Assembly (NCBI GenBank): GCA_024398055.1 | Contig: CP073749.1 | Location: forward strand, 1,798,594 to 1,862,593 | From: a bacterium SCSIO 12741 | GTDB lineage: Bacteria; Bacteroidota; Bacteroidia; Flavobacteriales_G; Salibacteraceae | Length of the DNA stretch: 64,000 bases | Reading direction: 5' to 3' | Shown here: in pieces, positions 58,319-64,000 of the stretch | Layout: each line of letters opens with the position of its first letter | Position numbering within the stretch: position 1 is the first letter of the stretch | Position numbers and translations under genes: made by a program | Notes under the pieces: model-generated | Databases searched by the model: none | Seen by the model: only the letters and a program-made list of their open reading frames with translations | What the model was told of the DNA's origin: nothing

Positions 58319-60355
58319 TTATTTTTCCAATACTACGCGCTCAACGGCTACGCCTTCAGCAGTAACGATTTCAACGTTGTAGATACCAGCTTCCAAAGAG
58401 CTTGTATTCAAAGTCAAAGTGTTGCTTCCAGCTACTACATTTTCAGTAGCAGTCATTACACGCTTACCAGTCAAGTCATAAACGTTAAGAGCAACATCAC
58501 CACCATTTTGAAGGTTCATGTCAATCTTAGCTTCGTTTACAGCTGGGTTAGGGTAAACATTGATTCCAAGCTTGTTAGAAACTTCAGCGATAGAAGTTTG
58601 ATCAGCTTTTTCAGTAATCATCAAGTTATCCAAGTACATAGCGTTACTCACGTTTGGAGCACTAACAGTTACCTTGAAGATAACTTCTGAAGATCCTTTC
58701 AATGCATTTGCATCTCCAGTATGAGTCTGCCATTGGTTTGGCTGTGGGTAAAAACGCTGTCCGTTAAGGTCAGCAGCAGTTTCGATGTCATCACCGTCTT
58801 TGTTGAACAAGATAGTCCAGTTTTTACCACAATCAGTAGAAGCTTCTACTTTGATGCGAGCGTTACTGTTAGCATCCCATCCAGCGTAAGCCAAATCGAA
58901 AGAAAGCTCCAAGCTTCCGTTCATTCCGCTCAAGTCAACTTTATCGAAGTAGATAGAAGCTTGATCGCCAGCAGACCAAGTAGGAAGGTCAAAACGGTAG
59001 CAACCGTCAGATTTTCCGTGTCCACCCAATTGCCATGAAAGAGGAGGGTTTGTAACAGCGTTTGTTACAACGAATACACGAAGACCACCTTCGTTCATCA
59101 AGTAAGCGTTTCCTGGTACTTCAGTACCTGTGTTCAAACCTTCGAAATCGTAAGAGAAAGAAGTTCCAACAGCAGCAGAGTTTACTGTGTAGATGTTCTC
59201 AGAAGGAATAGCAGCATTGCTAGAGTTGATATCCAACAAAGCACCCATGTTGATGTTGTTAGGAGCGCTGTAAGAAAGTGTAGAAGCACCAGCCATTACA
59301 GTAGCTTCCTGGAATTTGATGGTAGCAGATTGACCTTTAGCCAAAGATCCAGTCCAGCTTTCCATTCCACCAGAAGTACCAGACAAACCGTAAGATACGT
59401 CGAAAGAAGTAACAGCGTTGTTCTCTTCGTTAGTGATAGTAACTTCAGGAGTTACTTTATAAGTACACATGTCAGCTGGCAAAGCAGAGTTTGCAGTCAT
59501 TGACAAGTCAGTAGTAATGTTTGCTGGAAGAGTTACTTGAGTAACAGCACCAGTCAATATGTCTTGCTGATTGTCAGCCATGAAAGCGTAAACTTCCAAG
59601 TTGTGAACTTCAACAGGAATACCGTTGATGTCAGCAGGAACTTTCCAAGAGTAAGTCTTAGATACAAAAGTACCAGCAGTAGTAGTGTCAATAGAAACTC
59701 CCCAGTCTCCAGTCAAGCTTGCACGTAGCATGTGCTGGTGGTTGTAGTCACCATTTGGAAGCATGTTAGATGGGTTGTAAGTAGCACCACCAGTTTGTGG
59801 TCCAGGTACGTTGTTTTGAAGGATACCAACATTCAAGTAGTCAGTACCGCTACCAGCGCCAGTATAATAGGCTTCAACAACGATATCGATTTCACCAGTT
59901 TGGTCGTTGTAGTCAGCTTTAGCAGCTACGTTTACAACTGAAGCTTCTCCCATTACAGCGCCACCATCAGTAGCCCAGTTACCACGGCTAGAAGCAGTAC
60001 CACCATTTTGAGAGTTAGGGAAACTTCTACGGTTTACAGAACCAGCAGGGTACCCTGAAATTTTTACGTCGGCGTGTCCAGCAACAGCGTCTCCATGACC
60101 TGTTCTGAAATCTGGATCAGATCCGTTAGGATTTGCGTAACCACCCGTGTGAATGTTGATCAGTACAACACGTCCTGGGTTGTTATCGGATAACTGCTTA
60201 CCCAAACGGTGTCCATCGGGGCAATAAACGCAGTAAATTCCCGTATACTCCTCCAGCACCACATTCTTGTTGGCAGGAGAGGTACTCACAAATGTTTGAG
60301 CACTAAGACCAGCCGAGGCTACCAGTGCCGAAAACAAAAGAGTAAATCTTTTCAT
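58319..60355 (-). CDS. Omp28-like T9SS-secreted protein, strongly codon-biased
   Basis: A 678-residue secreted protein with signal peptide MKRFTLLFSALVASAGLSAQ. The N-terminal Omp28-type domain resembles thioredoxin: VLEEYTGIYCVYCPDGHRL holds a CxxC at 42-45. A beta-rich middle (about 280-560) includes an MAM/jelly-roll-like part, and the C-terminal 80 residues are a T9SS type A sorting domain (VYPNPAVNEAKIDM...GIYNVEIVTAEG). Codons are dominated by GGT, GCT, ACT, AAC, TAC, GAC and CGT, a mark of high expression absent from neighbouring genes. It is likely an abundant surface protein. Redox activity is inferred from the CxxC. Confidence 0.85.
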   Translation of the reverse strand: MKRFTLLFSALVASAGLSAQTFVSTSPANKNVVLEEYTGIYCVYCPDGHRLGKQLSDNNPGRVVLINIHTGGYANPNGSDPDFRTGHGDAVAGHADVKISGYPAGSVNRRSFPNSQNGGTASSRGNWATDGGAVMGEASVVNVAAKADYNDQTGEIDIVVEAYYTGAGSGTDYLNVGILQNNVPGPQTGGATYNPSNMLPNGDYNHQHMLRASLTGDWGVSIDTTTAGTFVSKTYSWKVPADINGIPVEVHNLEVYAFMADNQQDILTGAVTQVTLPANITTDLSMTANSALPADMCTYKVTPEVTITNEENNAVTSFDVSYGLSGTSGGMESWTGSLAKGQSATIKFQEATVMAGASTLSYSAPNNINMGALLDINSSNAAIPSENIYTVNSAAVGTSFSYDFEGLNTGTEVPGNAYLMNEGGLRVFVVTNAVTNPPLSWQLGGHGKSDGCYRFDLPTWSAGDQASIYFDKVDLSGMNGSLELSFDLAYAGWDANSNARIKVEASTDCGKNWTILFNKDGDDIETAADLNGQRFYPQPNQWQTHTGDANALKGSSEVIFKVTVSAPNVSNAMYLDNLMITEKADQTSIAEVSNKLGINVYPNPAVNEAKIDMNLQNGGDVALNVYDLTGKRVMTATENVVAGSNTLTLNTSSLEAGIYNVEIVTAEGVAVERVVLEK

Positions 60356-60457
60356 AATGTTAATTATTTGTTATTGAATTTGACCAAAAAAGGGCCGTAA
60401 ATATAGGAATAATTTCATTGCTTTAACGCTGTGAAATATAAAGGGTTGGGTAGTTGG

Positions 60458-60877
60458 TCAGAAATTTACCTTTTTGATCAGTTGGCCTTCTTCATCAAAA
60501 AAGGTCCATTCTCCGGTTTTCTCATCGTTTTTGAAACTCCCCGAATACCGTAATTTACCGTTTTCGTAATATACTTCGTTCTTCCCATCCCTAAGTCCAG
60601 CGGTATATTCACAGCGACTCCACACTTTTCCATCTTCGTAGTAATAGGTCCAAAGGCCTTGTCGCTCTCCGGCTCCGTCGAAACTACCTTCAATTTTGAC
60701 TTTACCGTTTATGTAAAATTCTTTTTTTGCCACTACCCTTTGGTCTGAATCAACGGTAGTTAGCACCTTCGTTTTGCCATTGGGATAGATCTCAGAAATC
60801 TTCTCGGTTTTTTCCGAACAGGAAAAGAAGGCCACCACTAAAAAAATTACGGCCAGATTTTTGCTCAAGCTTAGCAT
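60458..60877 (-). CDS. MORN-repeat lipoprotein (YwqK-like)
   Basis: A 139-residue lipoprotein from the ATG giving MLSLSKNLAVIFLVVAFFSC, which puts the lipobox Cys at 20; four upstream codons are optional. The mature part has about four MORN-type repeats (YPNGKTKVLTT, YINGKVKIEGSFDG, YYEDGKVWSRCEY, YYENGKLRYSGSFKND). YwqK proteins neutralise secreted toxins in some systems, but in Bacteroidota such repeats are common on exported proteins of unknown role. No partner toxin gene lies next to it. It is divergent from the lytic transglycosylase gene across a 14-bp palindrome. Confidence 0.82.
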   Translation of the reverse strand: MLSLSKNLAVIFLVVAFFSCSEKTEKISEIYPNGKTKVLTTVDSDQRVVAKKEFYINGKVKIEGSFDGAGERQGLWTYYYEDGKVWSRCEYTAGLRDGKNEVYYENGKLRYSGSFKNDEKTGEWTFFDEEGQLIKKVNF

Positions 60878-60895
60878 TGTCTTATTCACTAATTA

Positions 60896-60909
60896 ACACG
60901 AATTCGTGT
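60896..60909. promoter_or_regulatory. 14-bp perfect palindrome, candidate operator
   Basis: ACACGAATTCGTGT is its own reverse complement and lies in the 103-base gap between two divergent envelope genes. No copy was noticed elsewhere in the window. Confidence 0.45.
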
Positions 60910-60980
60910 ACAAATGAATGCAATATTCAGGCGGTTTGCACATTAATAAAAGACATTTTTGTGTGTTAGGTATGTTGGTT

Positions 60981-62462
60981 ATGAGAAAGTGGATATTTGC
61001 TTTGCTGTCTTTGATGATGGCTACAGGCCTTTCTGCGGGAAATCCGGAAGGCGAAACAAAAGACAGTTTGAGTTTGGTAAAAGCAGACTCAAGTACCTGG
61101 GCTGCGGACTATGAATTTACCCGTATCCAGGATAGTTTGTATACCCAGATTCAACGCATGTGGCAGCTGGAACAATTGCCCTTCAACGATGAGGTGGCGG
61201 CTGATCCGGAGCCTATGCCCAATGATTCGGTTTTGAAGTCGCGTATGACGGCCTTGGATGAAATGACTCCATTTGACTTGTCGTACAACCGCAGAGTTCG
61301 AGCTTTCATAAACCTATATGCCAACAAAAAGCCTGACTTAACAGCAAAGACTTTGGGCCTGAGTCAACTTTACTTTCCCTTTATCGAGGAGGCATTGGAT
61401 CGTCACGATATGCCTTATGAACTGAAGTACCTGGCTGTGGTGGAGTCGGCATTGAACCCTACGGCTCGTTCTCGTGCAGGTGCTACCGGATTGTGGCAAT
61501 TTATGTACAGTACCGGTAAGATATACGGGCTTCGAGTAAATAGCTATGTGGATGAGCGCTATGATCCTTACTTGTCTACCGAAGCAGCCTGTAAGTACCT
61601 GAAATTTTTGCACGGTATGTACGACGATTGGAACTTGGCACTGGCTGCCTACAACTGTGGTCCGGGGAATGTGAACAAGGCCATTCGACGTTCGGGTGGA
61701 AAAAGAAATTACTGGGAAATTTATCCTTACCTGCCTCGAGAAACTCGTGGATATGTTCCGGCTTTTATTGCCGTGAATTATATTTTCAATCATGCTGAAG
61801 AGCATGGTATCTCTGCAGCCATTCCGCCAACCACTCATTTTGAAAATGATACGGTAAGAATCACCGAAAGAATTAGCCTGAAGCACTTGTCTGACGTATT
61901 GGAAGTAGATTCTGAAGTAATTCAATACCTCAACCCTACTTTTAAAAGAGGAATTATCCCGAATAACACTAGAGACTATGTGCTCAAGTTGCCAAAGGAT
62001 AAATTGGCCCTATTTATCGTAAACGAAAAATCCATTTACGAGCAGTACGAGGTTCCACAGGATCGTTCGGATGAAATGCTGGCTGAGCACGAAAAAGTGC
62101 AGGTTTATCGAGTTCGCAGTGGCGATTATTTGGGTAAGATTGCCAACCAGCACGGATGTTCCGTACGCCAAATTAAAGATTGGAATGGCCTTCGATCGGA
62201 TAATCTAAGAGTAGGGCAACGCTTAACGATTTATGCCCGAGTTCCTGCCAAGCCGACCCCGAAGCCAACGAAACAAAAAATCGAACAGAGATCTCAGGTA
62301 CAAGGTAACCTGGTCTATTATGAAATTCAAAAGGGCGATACCCTATGGGATATTGCCAAGGCTCAAGGTATTTCCACCAGCGAGCTTAAAGCCATGAACC
62401 AAAACCTGAATGCACGAAGCCTCAAGCCTGGGGATAAAATCGTCATTCGTAAAAACGGATAA
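60981..62462 (+). CDS. Lytic transglycosylase with LysM repeats (MltD-like)
   Basis: A 493-residue exported enzyme from the ATG giving MRKWIFALLSLMMATGLSAG. The SLT domain (about 140-260) shows the catalytic Glu155 in VVESALNP, then GATGLWQFM and LALAAYNCGPGNV. A LysM-like segment and two clear LysM domains follow (YRVRSGDYLGKIANQHG and YEIQKGDTLWDIAKAQG). It cleaves peptidoglycan glycan chains to anhydromuropeptides. The stop overlaps the start of the DUF4837 gene by one base, so the two are co-translated. Confidence 0.92.
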   Translation: MRKWIFALLSLMMATGLSAGNPEGETKDSLSLVKADSSTWAADYEFTRIQDSLYTQIQRMWQLEQLPFNDEVAADPEPMPNDSVLKSRMTALDEMTPFDLSYNRRVRAFINLYANKKPDLTAKTLGLSQLYFPFIEEALDRHDMPYELKYLAVVESALNPTARSRAGATGLWQFMYSTGKIYGLRVNSYVDERYDPYLSTEAACKYLKFLHGMYDDWNLALAAYNCGPGNVNKAIRRSGGKRNYWEIYPYLPRETRGYVPAFIAVNYIFNHAEEHGISAAIPPTTHFENDTVRITERISLKHLSDVLEVDSEVIQYLNPTFKRGIIPNNTRDYVLKLPKDKLALFIVNEKSIYEQYEVPQDRSDEMLAEHEKVQVYRVRSGDYLGKIANQHGCSVRQIKDWNGLRSDNLRVGQRLTIYARVPAKPTPKPTKQKIEQRSQVQGNLVYYEIQKGDTLWDIAKAQGISTSELKAMNQNLNARSLKPGDKIVIRKNG

Positions 62463-63502
62463 TGAAAAAAACTGCCTGGATACTTCTATCGACCTTCGCC
62501 CTCTTTTTTCTAATCAGCTGTGAATCGGAAGAAGGGGAGTTCCTCCCTGGGTACTCAGGAGGTTTTGGAGAATTGGTGGTTGTTTTGGACAAGGCCATTT
62601 GGGAAGGTCCAACAGGCGATAGTTTGTTTTCAGTGTTGGCCGGAGAGCAACATGGATTTCCACAACCGGAGTCCTATTTTAATGTAATCCAGGTATCTCC
62701 GTCTAAGTTTCAAAGTGTTCTTCGAACTCACCGCAACATTATTCGAATTAATGCTGCTTCGGGAAATGCGGGAAAAGAACCACTGGTACTGGAGCGTAAC
62801 AAATGGTCGAAGGGGCAATATGTACTCAATCTGAATGCGAAAAGCTATGATCACCTCCTTCAAGTTATTGGAGAACATGAGGAGGATATTCGTTCGGTTT
62901 TTCAATCGGCTGAAATCAATCGCCATATTCAACGCAACAAGAAGTTTGGTGATCCAGAAATTAGCAAGGAGCTGGCTGCCGTTCAGCAGTACACCATGGA
63001 GGTGCACAAAGATGTATTCCTGGACAAGAATCAATCTGGTCTGGCTTGGGTAAGAGCGGAAAGGGAACGGACGTCTGGAGGATTCCAGCACCAAATTTCT
63101 CAGGGAATATTGTTGTTTTCCAAACCCTACATGAGCAAAAGCGATTTTTCCGATTCACTGGTGATTCAGACGGCCAATGAAATGATGGCTCAACACCTTG
63201 CTGGCCCCGATACAGGGCAATATATGCAGATTGATCAGCGCTACATTCCGGTAATCGGAGAAGAAGTAAACTTCCATGATCAATATGCTCGTGAGTTTCG
63301 AGGAATTTGGAAAATGGAAGGCAACTTTATGGGCGGGCCCTTGTACATCTTTACCTTTTTGGACGAACCCCGAGGAAGAATCATTTATGCGATTGGCTAT
63401 GTCTACGCTCCACAGTTCAAAAAGCGGGAATACTTAAGAGAGGTGGAGGCCATGATTCAATCTATTAAGCCGACTCCCGTGCCTCAAAAGGCTTCTTCTT
63501 AA
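62462..63502 (+). CDS. DUF4837 lipoprotein
   Basis: A 346-residue lipoprotein (MKKTAWILLSTFALFFLISC, lipobox Cys20) of the DUF4837 family, known from Bacteroidota and of unknown function. The start of the mature protein reads GYSGGFGELVVVLDK, and two similar halves (about 35-170 and 185-335) each end in strands around GEEVNFHDQYAREFRGIW. It is coupled to the lytic transglycosylase upstream, so a role at the outer membrane in cell-wall turnover or export is possible. Its 3' end overlaps that of recO by four bases. Confidence 0.88.
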   Translation: MKKTAWILLSTFALFFLISCESEEGEFLPGYSGGFGELVVVLDKAIWEGPTGDSLFSVLAGEQHGFPQPESYFNVIQVSPSKFQSVLRTHRNIIRINAASGNAGKEPLVLERNKWSKGQYVLNLNAKSYDHLLQVIGEHEEDIRSVFQSAEINRHIQRNKKFGDPEISKELAAVQQYTMEVHKDVFLDKNQSGLAWVRAERERTSGGFQHQISQGILLFSKPYMSKSDFSDSLVIQTANEMMAQHLAGPDTGQYMQIDQRYIPVIGEEVNFHDQYAREFRGIWKMEGNFMGGPLYIFTFLDEPRGRIIYAIGYVYAPQFKKREYLREVEAMIQSIKPTPVPQKASS

Positions 63503-64000
63503 CGAAACATCTCAGTTAGTACGTCCAGGCTTTTTATAGCCCCTAAGCCGTCCAGGTGAATGCGGTAGTAGAGCAACAAAGTTTCCAGTAGGTGCTGGCG
63601 ATCTTCACGATGCAAGTTTTCTTTACCAGTTTGGAACCCTTTTTCCAGCAGTACTCCTAAAAGAACCGAAACAAAAGGTTCCACATAATCCGTGTGGGAG
63701 GGTCGGAGGGTGGTAAACAGTCCTTCTCGGAGATCAAAGAAAGTTCTGGCAGAGGGCTCTCCTTGAGGATGAAAACCCAAAAAACGAGTAAGCTTTACTA
63801 AAAAGGCCAAGTGAAAGTTACTGGTGTCAGGATGGTGATCGAGCCACTCAATGGAGGTGTTTAAAAAGGTATACAGGGCATGATCCGCTTCACGTTCATT
63901 AAGGGTGCGGTAGAGCATTTCGGCGATGAAAAAGGCCTGGGCGCTCTTAGACAAGTCGTGTCTTAAACTTTGCCCCGGATGTAGGGCATGAACTTCCTTA
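63499..64000 (-). CDS. recO: DNA repair protein RecO, partial
   Basis: The C-terminal 166 or so codons of RecO; the gene runs off the right edge. The frame is open to the window end, where it reads KEVHALHPGQSLRHDLSKSA, the RecO pattern leading into the helical domain with AFFIAEMLYRTL. The rest (about 151 residues) is the helical C-terminal domain without the Cys zinc cluster of some RecO proteins. RecO loads RecA with RecR onto SSB-coated DNA. The TTG near 63954 is not a true start because the frame continues upstream. Confidence 0.9.
   Translation of the reverse strand, partial: KEVHALHPGQSLRHDLSKSAQAFFIAEMLYRTLNEREADHALYTFLNTSIEWLDHHPDTSNFHLAFLVKLTRFLGFHPQGEPSARTFFDLREGLFTTLRPSHTDYVEPFVSVLLGVLLEKGFQTGKENLHREDRQHLLETLLLYYRIHLDGLGAIKSLDVLTEMFR

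Noticed and set aside
61338-61925. A 195-codon antisense frame opposite the lytic transglycosylase
   Set aside because: It lies across the SLT domain and has no start context or family match.
1-64000. CRISPR arrays, IS elements, integrases or phage genes
   Set aside because: No direct-repeat arrays, transposase or integrase motifs or att-like repeats next to the tRNAs were seen.

Overview
The window looks like chromosomal DNA of a member of the Bacteroidota, most likely a marine or environmental flavobacterium of the Flavobacteriales (Cryomorphaceae/Schleiferiaceae-like). Three things point there: about ten secreted proteins that carry C-terminal type IX secretion (T9SS) sorting domains; promoters that fit the Bacteroidota -7 box TAnnTTTG, with no clear Shine-Dalgarno sites; and typical family members such as a DUF4837 lipoprotein, an Omp28-like protein, lamin-tail-domain proteins, a gliding-motility-associated C-terminus, and TPR sensor kinases. 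No phage, IS element, integrase or CRISPR array was seen. Where two starts were possible, I chose the one that leaves a clean signal peptide, because ribosome binding sites give little help.

Layout. 1-6.4 kb: the 3'-truncated (window edge) PLP decarboxylase gene, a GIY-YIG protein, a CAU tRNA, an Smr-domain protein, a gene split by a frameshift, an orphan helical-repeat protein, a KAS III-like synthase and tRNA-Val. 6.5-13 kb: a T9SS propeller lectin-like protein facing a four-gene co-directional block (alpha/beta hydrolase, NamZ exo-muramidase, acyltransferase 3, NagZ) that looks like a peptidoglycan amino-sugar salvage cluster. 13-24.6 kb: secreted proteins and lipoproteins around two complete two-component systems, a TPR-HisKA_3 kinase with a NarL/LuxR regulator and a TPR-LytS kinase with a LytTR regulator. 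A T9SS protein and a hairpin-rich intergenic region lie between them. 24.8-31.3 kb: a T9SS protein; a lipoprotein coupled to an aspartic-protease homologue that has lost both catalytic Asp residues; a HAD/MtnA/class II aldolase operon for 5-deoxy- or methylthio-pentose salvage; and methylmalonyl-CoA epimerase.

31.5-42.5 kb is dominated by very large T9SS cargo: a glycine-rich duplicated protein, a protein with three OB-like repeats, and a lamin-tail protein interrupted by a frameshift. A FAD oxidoreductase lies among them. 42.5-56.6 kb holds mostly core genes: asd, an OmpA lipoprotein, recJ, a Gre-like protein, an FkbM methyltransferase, an HI0933-type flavoprotein, an ALDH, a CLC channel with CBS domains, MscS and dnaG. 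A tandem pair of unknown secreted Cys-rich proteins sits among them. 56.7-64 kb: tandem T9SS paralogues, a very codon-biased Omp28-like T9SS protein, a MORN-type lipoprotein, a LysM lytic transglycosylase, a DUF4837 lipoprotein and recO, which runs off the right edge.

The items most worth a second look are the DnaG that lacks all four zinc ligands, the pseudo-aspartic protease pair, the two one-base frameshifts in otherwise intact genes, the hairpin-rich region and palindromes around the two-component systems, the shared 3' hairpins of the two tRNAs, and the unknown tandem secreted families.
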